This document shows, piece by piece, positions 28,435 through 37,384 of a stretch of 64,000 bases of DNA (position 1 is the stretch's first letter; each line of letters starts with the position of its first letter). The notes beneath the pieces are model-generated. The model made no database searches. It was given only the letters and a program-made list of their open reading frames with translations, and was not told where the DNA came from. Made by a program: the position numbers and the translations under genes. The DNA comes from Magnetaquiglobus sp039908105 (lineage in GTDB: Bacteria; Pseudomonadota; Magnetococcia; Magnetococcales; Magnetaquicoccaceae): assembly GCA_039908105.1 (NCBI GenBank), contig JAMOBI010000001.1, positions 48,767 through 112,766 of the forward strand, written 5' to 3'.

Positions 28435-31208
28435 GCACCGGTACGCGCGCCCGCTTCCGCATGGAGTGGTTGCATGGCAAAGTCGCCGGATGGGTGATCC
28501 TGGCATTTTCCGTGATCATCACCATCCTGGCCTGGCACACCGCCAACGTCTATCAGGAGCAGCGCGCCCGGGAGCGGTTCGCCTTCACGGTCGAGGATGC
28601 CAAGTGGTCGATCTTGAAACGCATGCGCGAATACGAGCAGGTGCTGCGCGGCGGACAGGGGCTGTTCCATGCCGTAAGCCAGGTCAGCCGCGACGACTGG
28701 CGGCGTTATGTCGCCACGTTACAGATCGAGACCTACTGGCCCGGCATTCAAGGGATCGGCTTTTCTCACCTGTTCGCGCCCGAACGCAAGGCGGGGCTGA
28801 TCGAGGAGATCCGCTCGCAGGGATTTGCGGATTTTGCCGTACATCCTGGGGGGGAGCGCGCGCAGTACAGTGCCATCCTCTACTTGGAGCCGTTCACCGG
28901 TCGCAACCTGCGCGCCTTCGGCTACGACATGTGGTCCGAACCGGTTCGGCGCGCGGCCATGGAGCAGGCGCGCGATTCGGGACAACCGGCATTGTCCGGA
29001 CCGGTCACCCTGGTCCAGGAGACCGAACAGGATGTCCAGCAAGGGGTTTTGATGTATCTGCCGGTCTATCGGACCGGCATGCCCGTCGATACCCTGGAGG
29101 CGCGTCGCCAGGCACTGCTGGGCTTCGTCTACAGTCCGTTCCGGATGCGCGATCTGATGGAAGGGATTCTCGGACACGGCGTGCCGGATCTCGATTTTGA
29201 ACTCTACGACGGCGACCGACCCGATGCGACGCATCGCTTGCACACCACGCGCGCTTCTGTCGTTAAGACCTCTTCACAGGCTGCACGTTTCAACCGTGAA
29301 AGCCGTCTGGAACTGCCCGGCGGACGGATATGGCTGGCCCATTTCTCCAGTCGCCCGGCGTTTGAGCGGGAGGTCGAAAGCTGGCAGCCGTTGATCATCG
29401 CGCTGTTGGGCATGCTCATCGATCTGTTGTTGTTCTTAATCGTGCTGTCGCTCTCCGGACAGAAGGAGCGCGTGCAACAACAGGCCGAGGAGATCGCCTC
29501 CGAATTGAACCGGGCGGAGAAACGGTATCGACAGATGGTCGAGAACGTCAAGGATATCATCTTCCAGACCGATGCCGAGGGACACTGGAGTTTTCTCAAT
29601 CCGGCCTGGGAGGAGATCAGCGGTTACACGGTCGAGGAGTCGCTGGGACGCCCCTTCCTGCACCACGTCCATCCGGATGACCGGGAGCGTTTCCTGGATC
29701 AATTTTCCAGGTTGATGCGCGGCGAATTGCACTATATCCAGGATGAGTATCGGGGGGTGCGCGGCAACGGCGATCTGGTGTGGGTGGAGGTCTATCTTTC
29801 GGTCATCACCGATACCCATGGCACACCGATCGGCAGTTCCGGGGTGGTGCGCGACGTGACCATCCGCAAACAGGTGGAGATGGTGATGCTGCGCGCCCGC
29901 GATGCAGCGGAGTCGGCCAATCGCGCCAAATCGGAGTTTTTGGCCAACATGTCGCACGAATTGCGCTCACCGTTGAACAGTGTGCTGATCCTCTCCAAAC
30001 TCCTGTCACGGGATGACAATCTGACCTCCGAACAGCTGGAGTCGCTGCGGGTGATCCAGGAGAGTGGCCGTGATCTGTTGAACATGATCAACGACATCCT
30101 TGATCTCTCCAAAATCGAGGCCGGACGCATGGAGTTGACGGCGGAAACTGTGCCTCTGGCGCGTTTCGCACGCGAGATTCTGGATCCTTTCCGGGCGATC
30201 GCCCGCAACAAGGGGATCGAGTTGTCCAGCGAGTTGACCAACGATCTTCCCGACACGTTCATCTGCGATGGCGCCAAATTGAAGCAGATTCTGACCAATT
30301 TTCTCTCCAACGCGGTCAAATTCACCGAGTCGGGCTCGGTCACGCTCAAGATTCGTCGAGCGGAGCAGCACGCGCATCCGGCACACGGCAGCCAGAACGT
30401 GCTCTGCTTTCAAGTGGCCGATACCGGCATCGGCATCCCGGGTGACAAACAGGAGTTGATCTTCGAGAGCTTCCGGCAGCTCGACGGGGCGATGAGTCGC
30501 AAGTATGGCGGAACGGGTCTGGGGTTGTCGATCGCACGCAAACTCACCGAAATCCTGCACGGGGTGATCGAAGTGGAGAGTCGCGAAGGGGTGGGCAGTT
30601 GCTTCAAGCTGACCCTGCCGGAACTGGATCGTCCGCTGCTGCCTTTGCTGCGCACGCAGGAGGCTTCCATTTGGGACGATGCGGAAGGCTCTTTTGAAAG
30701 GGAACGTGGGGAGGAAGCATACGCTCACACAGACACGCCGACGCCAGGTCCAGAGGTCGTGGAACCCCCGAAACCGTTTCTTATCGATGGTCAACCGGTC
30801 ACGGTACTGGTTGTGGACGATGACATGCGCATGGCCTTTTCCATTGCCAGCGGCTTGCAGAAACGGGTCGAGCATGTGCTGCTGGCAGCCAACGGCGCGC
30901 GCGCCATGCAGGAGATCGCGGCCCATCCCGAGATTCGCGCCATTGTGTTGGACATTCGCATGCCCGAGATGGATGGTTTGGAGACCATGCGGGTGTTGCG
31001 CGCCAATCCGCGTCATGCCGATCTGGCGATTCTGGTGTTGACCGCCAATGTCCTGCCCGATGATGAAGCGCACTGCCTGGCTGCCGGCGCGGATGCCTAT
31101 CTGGGCAAGCCGGCCCCCATGGAGGTGATCTGGGCCAAACTGGAGGAGATCATGCAGAAGCATGCGCAATGCGTATCACAGAACATCTCACCACACGACA
31201 AGAGCTGA
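28431..31208 (+). CDS. CHASE-PAS hybrid histidine kinase with receiver
   Basis: 925-residue membrane sensor. A membrane helix (about 18-38) and a second (about 320-345) enclose a periplasmic CHASE domain (about 70-290). Inside the cell follow a PAS domain (about 365-480), HisKA with H509 (MSHELRSPLN), HATPase (DTGIGIP, GTGLGLS) and a receiver with D841 (IVLDIRMPEMDG). CHASE domains bind small extracellular ligands such as cytokinin-like molecules or peptides. It is coupled to the PocR kinase by four bases, so one cytosolic and one periplasmic sensor may feed one pathway. No output regulator lies beside them. Confidence 0.92.
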   Translation: MSTGTRARFRMEWLHGKVAGWVILAFSVIITILAWHTANVYQEQRARERFAFTVEDAKWSILKRMREYEQVLRGGQGLFHAVSQVSRDDWRRYVATLQIETYWPGIQGIGFSHLFAPERKAGLIEEIRSQGFADFAVHPGGERAQYSAILYLEPFTGRNLRAFGYDMWSEPVRRAAMEQARDSGQPALSGPVTLVQETEQDVQQGVLMYLPVYRTGMPVDTLEARRQALLGFVYSPFRMRDLMEGILGHGVPDLDFELYDGDRPDATHRLHTTRASVVKTSSQAARFNRESRLELPGGRIWLAHFSSRPAFEREVESWQPLIIALLGMLIDLLLFLIVLSLSGQKERVQQQAEEIASELNRAEKRYRQMVENVKDIIFQTDAEGHWSFLNPAWEEISGYTVEESLGRPFLHHVHPDDRERFLDQFSRLMRGELHYIQDEYRGVRGNGDLVWVEVYLSVITDTHGTPIGSSGVVRDVTIRKQVEMVMLRARDAAESANRAKSEFLANMSHELRSPLNSVLILSKLLSRDDNLTSEQLESLRVIQESGRDLLNMINDILDLSKIEAGRMELTAETVPLARFAREILDPFRAIARNKGIELSSELTNDLPDTFICDGAKLKQILTNFLSNAVKFTESGSVTLKIRRAEQHAHPAHGSQNVLCFQVADTGIGIPGDKQELIFESFRQLDGAMSRKYGGTGLGLSIARKLTEILHGVIEVESREGVGSCFKLTLPELDRPLLPLLRTQEASIWDDAEGSFERERGEEAYAHTDTPTPGPEVVEPPKPFLIDGQPVTVLVVDDDMRMAFSIASGLQKRVEHVLLAANGARAMQEIAAHPEIRAIVLDIRMPEMDGLETMRVLRANPRHADLAILVLTANVLPDDEAHCLAAGADAYLGKPAPMEVIWAKLEEIMQKHAQCVSQNISPHDKS

Positions 31209-31575
31209 GACCAATTTGCCGTCGACTTGAGGAACGTCAAAACCCTGGGAGAGGAATCTCCCAGACCCTCTCTTTTTTTCAATAAAAACTAAACCGCACC
31301 TGCTTTGGGATGCGTAGTTTTTTGCAAGGCTTGAGTGCAAGATGTGAGCGTCGTTTCCAAAAAGCGGAAACGCCGCTCACGAAGGCGGCGCGCAGCGCAT
31401 TTTTCGCAAAAGGCGCAAAAAATGCTTCTTTTGAAGAGCGCGCTAAAGTCAAAAACAAAGTCCCAAGGGCTTTGCCCTTGGATCCCACCAGGGGGATAAT
31501 CCCCCTGGACCCCCATTAATGGAACTACGCATCCCGTGATGGTTGCGGTTTACATATTCCAAGCCGGGTGCGGTT
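31209..31575. other. Gene-free stretch filled by repeat copy C
   Basis: Lies between convergent genes and consists almost entirely of the terminator module and a full repeat unit. Short open frames here fall inside repeat sequence and are not supported. Confidence 0.75.
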
Positions 31576-31576
31576 T
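31238..31576 (+). repeat. Dispersed mosaic repeat, copy C (fullest copy)
   Basis: A terminator module (31238-31289) is followed by a 263-base unit (31290-31552) with imperfect terminal inverted repeats of about 30 bases: TAAACCGCACC...GATGCGTAGTT at the left and its rough complement at the right. A further end piece (31553-31576) reaches the stop of the gene on the other strand. Internal hairpins are CCAAGGGC/GCCCTTGG and CCAGGGGGAT/ATCCCCCTGG. Confidence 0.85.
31243..31279 (+). terminator. Repeat-borne terminator after the CHASE kinase
   Basis: Stem CTGGGAGA (31245-31252) and TCTCCCAG (31257-31264) with a GGAA loop, then ACCCTCTC and seven T. It lies 35 bases after the kinase stop codon. 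Confidence 0.8.
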
Positions 31577-32007
31577 CATTTCTTTTTTTTCTTTTTACCT
31601 GCGGTGGACTTGACCGGTTCCACCACTGGTGCGGATGGTGGCGACGTTCCAAAATCACTGACTCGCGAGGGCTCCACATGGGACATCGCCACGCCGGAGC
31701 CGAGCAAGCCGGCCCGCAAGGTCTCGGACAACTGACGCTCGCGATCCAGGGTCGCGGACAGTTGCTGACGCAACAACGCCGCTTGATTCTCCTTGCGTCC
31801 CAACAGGGTAAAGGCTGCACGAATCAACACACCCAGGCGGATACGTCCATCGCCCGAAACGGTGTTGGCCTCCTCCAAATAGCGCAACAACGCCTCATCG
31901 GCAACGCCTGCCACACGCGCGACATTGACCAGGGGGCAATCGGGCAACTCACCACAGCCGGAAAGATCGACGGGATTAATGACTGGTTCTATGGATGCGC
32001 GTCTCAT
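31576..32007 (-). CDS. Hypothetical protein with poly-lysine tail
   Basis: 143 residues from the ATG at 32007 (MRRASIEPVINPVDL). There is no signal peptide or membrane helix. A Cys pair (SGCGELPDC), a helical charged centre (about 70-110, likely coiled coil) and a tail ending in six lysines are visible. I do not recognise the family. The stop codon abuts repeat copy C, so the tail could be native or could reflect a change made by the repeat. A longer frame to 32160 has no better start. Confidence 0.55.
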   Translation of the reverse strand: MRRASIEPVINPVDLSGCGELPDCPLVNVARVAGVADEALLRYLEEANTVSGDGRIRLGVLIRAAFTLLGRKENQAALLRQQLSATLDRERQLSETLRAGLLGSGVAMSHVEPSRVSDFGTSPPSAPVVEPVKSTAGKKKKKK

Positions 32008-32265
32008 GGGGTGTCTGATCTCCGGATCGTGCCGATTCTTGAGGAAGGATCGCAATAAAATCCACTTGAATGGAACAGTATGACAGATCCATCCCCGATC
32101 GAGCAAGATCGTCACACACTTCCGGGATCTTACCATTCCAACGGAAAGATGCGCTGCCATTCATGCCGCTTGTCCCCTCCCCTTGTCATCGGGTACACTT
32201 TGACGGTCATCAAGATGGATATGCGCTGATCATGCCATGTCACCCCTCTCCCAACGAGCGCGCAC

Positions 32266-32910
32266 ATGACCACCCAAAACATCATCAGACGTCTCATTGC
32301 CGGCTTCAAAGGGTTTCACGCCTATTATTACGAGCAGCGCGGAGAGCTGTTCGAATCGCTCGTCAAGGATGGACAGCACCCCCCGATCATGCTGATCGGC
32401 TGTTCGGACTCCCGCGTTGATCCGGCCATCATGCTCCATTTCGAGCCGGGTGATGTCTTCACGGTGCGCAACGTGGCCAACCTCGTGCCCCCCTACGAAC
32501 CCGGCGGCACCCATTCCGGGGTCAGCGCCGCGCTCGAATTCGCGGTGCGTGACCTGGTGGTCAGCCACATCGTGGTGCTGGGCCATTCGCAGTGCGGCGG
32601 CATTCACGAACTGGTACGTCTGGCCCGGCAACCGGTAGACGATCGGGAGTTCCTGGGGGTGTGGGTCTCGATCGGCAAAAGCGCCGTGGAGCGGTTGCAA
32701 GCCGAAAGTATCGATCACAGCCCGCTTTCGACCGCAAAGATCGAACAGGCGACCATTGCGCTCTCCATTCAGAATCTGATGAGCTATCCGTGGATCGCCG
32801 AGCGGGTGCGGCGCGAACGGCTCGAACTGCATGGCTGGTGGGCGGATCTGGAGAACGGCGAGTTGTGGGGACTGGAGCAGACGAACGGCAGTTTCGCCAA
32901 GCTCTGTTGA
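32266..32910 (+). CDS. can: Beta-class carbonic anhydrase
   Basis: 214-residue zinc enzyme converting CO2 and bicarbonate. Zinc ligands and active site are in GCSDSRVDP and GHSQCGGI, with the conserved RNVANLVPPYEPGG between them. It stands alone and is followed 65 bases on by repeat copy D with its terminator. The symbol follows the E. coli can-type enzyme it resembles; cynT is an alternative name, but no cyanate genes are near. Confidence 0.93.
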   Translation: MTTQNIIRRLIAGFKGFHAYYYEQRGELFESLVKDGQHPPIMLIGCSDSRVDPAIMLHFEPGDVFTVRNVANLVPPYEPGGTHSGVSAALEFAVRDLVVSHIVVLGHSQCGGIHELVRLARQPVDDREFLGVWVSIGKSAVERLQAESIDHSPLSTAKIEQATIALSIQNLMSYPWIAERVRRERLELHGWWADLENGELWGLEQTNGSFAKLC

Positions 32911-32956
32911 GCGATGGCAACCTTCCCAACCACCGAACTTGAAATGGTTCGTTACT

Positions 32957-33175
32957 GGTGAAAAAAAAGAGAGGGTCTGGGAGATTCCTCTCCCAGGGTT
33001 TTGACTTTGCCTTTAACGTTAGGTTTTGACTTAAGCGCGCTCTTCTCAAGAAGCATTTTTCGCGCCTTTTCTAGAAAAATGCGCCGCACGCCGCCTTCGC
33101 GAGCGTCGTTTCCGCCTTTTGGAAACAACGCTCACATCTTGCACACGGCCTTAAAAAAAATTGACGCTTCTTTGA
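32957..33175 (-). repeat. Dispersed mosaic repeat, copy D
   Basis: Carries the terminator hairpin, then GCGCGCTCTTCTCAAGAAGCATTTTTCGC and the GAGCGTCGTTTCC...GGAAACAACGCTC inverted pair, ending near CACATCTTGCAC. It is reversed relative to copy C and diverged in its centre. It fills the gap between carbonic anhydrase and the DUF1640 gene. Confidence 0.8.
32975..33005 (+). terminator. Repeat-borne terminator after carbonic anhydrase
   Basis: Stem CTGGGAGA (32977-32984) and TCTCCCAG (32989-32996), TTCC loop, then GGTTTT. The reverse direction also has a T run, which may serve the gene at 33199. Confidence 0.75.
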
Positions 33176-33198
33176 GTGGTTGCGATATCAAGACCCGA

Positions 33199-33633
33199 CT
33201 ACCGCGCCGGCGGAAGCGCTGTCGGATTCGGGGTCACGGGAGCCGGAAGGCGCATCTCCTGGGCCACGGGAGATGGATGTACCGATGGAAACGTGGGGCC
33301 TTTGAGCAATCCGAACAGCACACCGAGGATCAGAGCCGTTTGCGCGACGAACATACCAGCGACCCATTTAAGGATATCGGCTTTGGATGACTCGATCACA
33401 GTTTTGAGATTGGCCTCGACAAAATCGATCTTGTTGTCCAAACGCACGATGTCATTCTTGATGGATAGTACATCCCCTTTCTTGGCCAACTCCTTGGAAC
33501 GCGACTCCTCCACCTGCTGCAAGACGCTGGTCAAGGCACGCACCTGTGCCTCAGCCTGAGGCGCGGGCACGCCAGCGATCTCCAACTCCTTTACGAAGGC
33601 CAGGGTGTCGAAGGTGATCACGGCGGTGGTCAT
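33199..33633 (-). CDS. DUF1640/CCDC90-like coiled-coil membrane protein
   Basis: 144 residues. The N-terminus ITFDTLAFVKELEIAGVPAPQAEAQ and the following coiled coil (about 35-85) match DUF1640, the family of the mitochondrial MCU regulator-like protein. A membrane helix lies at about 89-112 (WVAGMFVAQTALILGVLFGLL). The C-terminus adds about 30 Pro-rich residues. Bacterial members have no firm function. It lies downstream of csrA on the same strand. Confidence 0.75.
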   Translation of the reverse strand: MTTAVITFDTLAFVKELEIAGVPAPQAEAQVRALTSVLQQVEESRSKELAKKGDVLSIKNDIVRLDNKIDFVEANLKTVIESSKADILKWVAGMFVAQTALILGVLFGLLKGPTFPSVHPSPVAQEMRLPAPVTPNPTALPPAR

Positions 33634-33734
33634 GGTGGACTCCCGATGTCATGAGGAACACGTTATGCCTTGAAAGGAATTTTATCGCATTTTCAAGGTC
33701 GCGTCCACAAAGATTTACACCACCGCGAGGCGAG

Positions 33735-33968
33735 TCAGGTTCGAGAGAGGATGCGGGAGGCCGCGTCCAGGGTGTCGGTCGACATCTTGGTGTTGGCCTT
33801 GCGGGTTTCGCGCTTGATCTTGTCGTAGATCTCCTCGCGATGTACCTCGACATCGCGGGGGGCGTCGATACCGATGCGCACCTGGTTGCCCTTGATGCCC
33901 AACAGGGTGATTTTGATCTCATCACCGATATTCAGGCTCTCACCGATTCTGCGCGTCAATATCAACAT
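33735..33968 (-). CDS. csrA: Carbon storage regulator CsrA
   Basis: RNA-binding translational regulator, 77 residues. The start at 33968 (MLILTRRIGESLNIGDEI) follows GGAGGGGAT; the longer frame to 34007 is not needed. The core GIKGNQVRIGIDAPRDVEVHREEIY is typical, with about 20 additional C-terminal residues. Its place directly after flgM-flgN suggests a role in flagellar gene control, as in many bacteria where CsrA acts on flagellin mRNA. Confidence 0.95.
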   Translation of the reverse strand: MLILTRRIGESLNIGDEIKITLLGIKGNQVRIGIDAPRDVEVHREEIYDKIKRETRKANTKMSTDTLDAASRILSRT

Positions 33969-34058
33969 GGAACCATCCCCTCCCTGGGCGCGAGGACAAA
34001 ACGACACCGCCAGGGTCTCCCCACCCCGGAGTGCGCTCCACCCATCGCCATTGGGTTG

Positions 34059-34586
34059 TTAGAACTGCTTGGATAGAAAGTGATAACCCGGTCCACTCTG
34101 TCTGAAACCCCGCCGGTCATAGGCGGTCGGCTGACCCTGCGCACTCCCCTTGAGGGCACGCAACATGGCCTCGGTTGCCACCAGTACGCCTTTGAAAATC
34201 GCCTGATTCTCGCGATTGGAACGCTCTGCGCGCTCGATCGAATCGCGCAGTCGTTGCCGATAGGACAAAAGCCCGGTATTGCCCCCCATGGCCTTGTCCA
34301 GATCCTTGAGACTCAGCGCCTCCTCCTTCAATCCCAACGCCTGGGCCAGACGCAATGCCTGCGCCTGACGCGAAAGGTCCAGCCGCTTGATCTCGACCAA
34401 CACCTCCTCGACCCGACGGGTCGCGCCCTCCAGTTGATCGGGATTGCGCTCCTTCAACGCCATTCGTTCCTGCTCCAACAGGGGCAACAGACGCTCGAAC
34501 AGGCCGATCATCGGATCGAGCAGGGAGGTCAAACGTTGCGTTTCGGCAACCGTGTCGAAGGAAGAGGATGACATGGGCAAATCCAT
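34059..34586 (-). CDS. flgN: FlgN-like flagellar chaperone
   Basis: 175-residue helical protein with the FlgN pattern (LLDPMIGLFERLLPLLEQERMALKERNPDQL near the N-terminus), predicted to escort hook-filament junction proteins FlgK and FlgL to the export gate. ATG 34586 lies ten bases after flgM; TTG 34595 or ATG 34574 are alternatives. The assignment rests on the short motif and the flgM neighbour. Confidence 0.8.
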   Translation of the reverse strand: MDLPMSSSSFDTVAETQRLTSLLDPMIGLFERLLPLLEQERMALKERNPDQLEGATRRVEEVLVEIKRLDLSRQAQALRLAQALGLKEEALSLKDLDKAMGGNTGLLSYRQRLRDSIERAERSNRENQAIFKGVLVATEAMLRALKGSAQGQPTAYDRRGFRQSGPGYHFLSKQF

Positions 34587-34596
34587 ACCAAGCAAT

Positions 34597-34908
34597 TCAA
34601 ATGGATTTTTTACGTTCCATCAAGACCTGACGTAAAATTTTATCCGCCACCTCCAGGCTGGAGACCTGATAGCGTCCTCCGGCCAAGGCCTCGCGGATCG
34701 GTTCCACCAACTCCACCCGCACTTCCGGGGCGCTTTCGATCGCCTCGCTTGCCAACCCCATGACCCGGGCTCCCGAGGAGAAATTGGCGTCATCCCCCCG
34801 CGACGCGGCGTTCGCACTGCCGGCTCCAGCACTCGCCTTGCCCCCGGTGCGCTTGCGGGAGATGCGGCCAAGTTGTCCAACATTGACGCTTTTGATTCTC
34901 GTGACCAT
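34597..34908 (-). CDS. flgM: Anti-sigma-28 factor FlgM
   Basis: 103 residues. The C-terminal half (VELVEPIREALAGGRYQVSSLEVADKILRQVL) matches the sigma-28-binding part of FlgM; the N-terminus is basic and low-complexity, as expected for an unfolded, exported protein. It is placed between flgJ and flgN. Confidence 0.85.
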   Translation of the reverse strand: MVTRIKSVNVGQLGRISRKRTGGKASAGAGSANAASRGDDANFSSGARVMGLASEAIESAPEVRVELVEPIREALAGGRYQVSSLEVADKILRQVLMERKKSI

Positions 34909-34963
34909 GCTTAAGCTCTCATCCTTACAATCCCGATCCGGATCGCAGCAGGATTCCAGGGCA

Positions 34964-35494
34964 TCAAGAATCCCGATCGTTCACCGAATCCGCGGGGCCG
35001 ACGCGTTGTGGATTGCCCGCCGCTGGTAAATGGGTATCGCGGGTAGCATACGGGTTGAAACCGGGTTTTACCACCCCTCCCTTACCTATCGGCGATTGCG
35101 CGACAGCGTTTAAGGAATTCTCGGATTTTTTCGATCGATCGAGTGCGGTTTGCGCCTCCGTCACCTGACCGATCTGCCGGGCGACCGCCTGTTTGAAGAT
35201 CGCCTCCTTCAATCCCAGGCCGCTGTTGCCGCGACTCAAGTTCTTGGAGTACTCGCTATCGAGCATCTCCTCGAAGATCTTCTCGCCGTTGCTCTTGGCG
35301 AACAGCCGTCCGTTGGGATCCTCGGGCACGGTGCGACGCATCGACTTGAAGAGTTGCTGGATGAACATCGCCTCGAAGTCCGCAGTCGCATCGTTCAGGC
35401 GCTTCTGGTCGGCCTTGGAGATCGACGGCACCGCCGGTTTGGCCACAGGCGCCGGAAGCGGTGGCAGCGGCGGCATTTGCACCGGATCGCTCAC
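34964..35494 (-). CDS. flgJ: Rod-cap/rod-binding protein FlgJ, N-terminal type only
   Basis: 176 residues. The rod-binding domain (ATADFEAMFIQQLFKSMRRTVPED, then LDSEYSKNLSRGNSGLGLKEAI) is present after a Pro-rich start. The muramidase domain of gammaproteobacterial FlgJ is absent; instead there is a polar tail. As in other single-domain cases, a separate lytic enzyme must open the wall. Its start overlaps the flgI stop. Confidence 0.9.
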   Translation of the reverse strand: MSDPVQMPPLPPLPAPVAKPAVPSISKADQKRLNDATADFEAMFIQQLFKSMRRTVPEDPNGRLFAKSNGEKIFEEMLDSEYSKNLSRGNSGLGLKEAIFKQAVARQIGQVTEAQTALDRSKKSENSLNAVAQSPIGKGGVVKPGFNPYATRDTHLPAAGNPQRVGPADSVNDRDS

Positions 35495-36651
35495 AGGATT
35501 TCCAGATCGGCCTGCAGAGCGCCGGCAGCCTTGATCGATTGCAGAATCGCGATCAGGTCACGCGGGGTCACGCCCACCTTGTTCAATCCCTGCACCAGAT
35601 CGCCGAGCGTCACCCCTTCGGGCATCTCCAGCACGCGGGCGTCCTTCTCCTCGGCACTCACCGATCCGCCCGGCGTCACCACGGTCGATCCCTGGGAGCG
35701 GGCATTCGGCTGACTGACCTTCGGCTCTTCCTTGATCTTGATGCTCAAACCGCCGTGGGCCAAAGCCACGGTCGATACCCGCACGTTCTCGCCCATCACA
35801 ATGGTGCCAGTGCGCTCATTCAAGACCACGCGGGCCCGCTGATCCGGATCGATCTGCACCGCTTCCAAACGCGAGACGAAATTGACCACCCGTCCCTGGT
35901 AATCCGGCGGCACGGTCAGATTGATGGTCCCGGAGTCGCGCGCGGCAGCCAACGGCTTGCCGAATACGTCGTTGATCGACTGCACGATGCGGTTGGCGGT
36001 GGTGAAGTCCGGGTTGCGCAAGGAGAGTTGCAACTGCTGCTCCTTGTTGAGATCGAAATCGAGCTCCTTTTCCACCGTCGCCCCACCCGAAATACGACCC
36101 ACCGTGGGATGGTTCTTTTGCTGCGAGGCACCACCGCCGCCCGCCGCGAAACCACCCACCACCAGCGGTCCCTGGGCCACGGCATAGATGCGACCATCAG
36201 CGCCCTTCAAAGGGGTCAGGATCAAGGTACCACCCTGAAGACTGCTCGCCCCACCCACCGAGGAGATCGTCACATCCAGACGAGCCCCCTGCCGGGCAAA
36301 CGGTGGCAGGGTGGCCATGACCATCACCGAGGCCACATTTTTCGTATCGGTATTATTGGCGATCGGATCGATGAACTGATTGGCATTGGAGGTGTTTCTG
36401 CCTTGTTGCGTCGTGATGCCCATCCGCTCCAGCATCATCTTGAGCGACTGCCGGGTGGCCGGATTGTTGCCATCGCCGGTTGCCTTGAGACCGACCACCA
36501 ACCCGAATCCGGTCAAAGGGTTATCCCGTACCCCCTCGATCTCCACCACATCCTTCAAACGCGCCGCATCCGCCGGCCAGGATCCCAACACCACCGGCAG
36601 CGCCAGAGTGGCAGAGAGCATCAACGCAGAGTATTTTCTCAAATTTTTCAT
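35491..36651 (-). CDS. flgI: Flagellar P-ring protein FlgI
   Basis: Periplasmic P-ring subunit, 386 residues from ATG 36651 with a Sec signal peptide ending near ADA-ARLKDVV. The conserved start RLKDVVEIEGVRDNPLTGFGLVVGL and ASSLQGGTLILTPLKGADG are clear. A GTG at 36660 overlaps the flgH stop (GTGA) and is an alternative start. It is coupled to flgJ downstream. Confidence 0.96.
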   Translation of the reverse strand: MKNLRKYSALMLSATLALPVVLGSWPADAARLKDVVEIEGVRDNPLTGFGLVVGLKATGDGNNPATRQSLKMMLERMGITTQQGRNTSNANQFIDPIANNTDTKNVASVMVMATLPPFARQGARLDVTISSVGGASSLQGGTLILTPLKGADGRIYAVAQGPLVVGGFAAGGGGASQQKNHPTVGRISGGATVEKELDFDLNKEQQLQLSLRNPDFTTANRIVQSINDVFGKPLAAARDSGTINLTVPPDYQGRVVNFVSRLEAVQIDPDQRARVVLNERTGTIVMGENVRVSTVALAHGGLSIKIKEEPKVSQPNARSQGSTVVTPGGSVSAEEKDARVLEMPEGVTLGDLVQGLNKVGVTPRDLIAILQSIKAAGALQADLEIL

Positions 36652-36656
36652 GTGGT

Positions 36657-37358
36657 TCACATGAGATTGATGGTGGAGAGGAAGCGATTGATCAGACTGG
36701 GACGCTGCTGATCGTTGATGTCGCCATCACCGGTCAATTCGATACGCGCATCGGCCATCTGACTGGAAGAGACATAATTGCTCGCATCGATATCCTCGGG
36801 TCGAATCACGCCGGAGACCAGGATGATCTGATTCTCATGGTTGATGGTGATATCCTGCCGCCCCTCGATCCTCAGATTGCCGTTGGTGAGCACCTGGGTC
36901 ACGACACAGGAGACCCGCGCCACGAAGGTACTTTGGCGGGCCGTCGTACCGTTGCCGCTCGAATCGGCACTGCTCGCCACTTCCGCGCCGTTCAACAGGC
37001 TGCTGGTCCCAAGTTTGCCCAACTTGACGGTATCACCCAGCACACCTTGCAACGCTGGCGCGGTGACCGTATTCGAGCGCGCCGTGACCGAATTGGCGGT
37101 GCTGTTGGCTTTGGTGATCTCCGAGATGCCGACCATCACGATATCCCCGACATTTCTGGCCTTGTTGTCCAGAAAGAGGGTATTCCGATCCGCTGTCTGC
37201 CAGATCGATCCTTTCTTCGGATTGAGCGCCTCCGGAGGGGTGGGCTGAACCACCGCGATCGGCGCCGGCGGGCGCTCCGTGGCACGGGTCATACCGCATC
37301 CGCTGATCATGATCGGCAGCACCGGCAACAGGAGAAACATTCTGGCCAATCCGTTCAT
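36657..37358 (-). CDS. flgH: Flagellar L-ring lipoprotein FlgH
   Basis: Outer-membrane L-ring subunit, 233 residues. The signal peptide starts at 37358 and its lipobox is MISGC. Family segments include GSIWQTADRNTLFLDNKARNVGDIV, RIEGRQDITINHENQIILVSGVIRPEDI and VSSSQMADARIELTGDG. It lies between flgA and flgI. Confidence 0.96.
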   Translation of the reverse strand: MNGLARMFLLLPVLPIMISGCGMTRATERPPAPIAVVQPTPPEALNPKKGSIWQTADRNTLFLDNKARNVGDIVMVGISEITKANSTANSVTARSNTVTAPALQGVLGDTVKLGKLGTSSLLNGAEVASSADSSGNGTTARQSTFVARVSCVVTQVLTNGNLRIEGRQDITINHENQIILVSGVIRPEDIDASNYVSSSQMADARIELTGDGDINDQQRPSLINRFLSTINLM

Positions 37359-37384
37359 TTCGCCCACTCCATTCAATCGTAAGC

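Noticed and set aside
35461..36711. 416-codon open frame opposite flgI
   Set aside because: Shadow frame of flgI; composition and lack of motifs argue against a gene.
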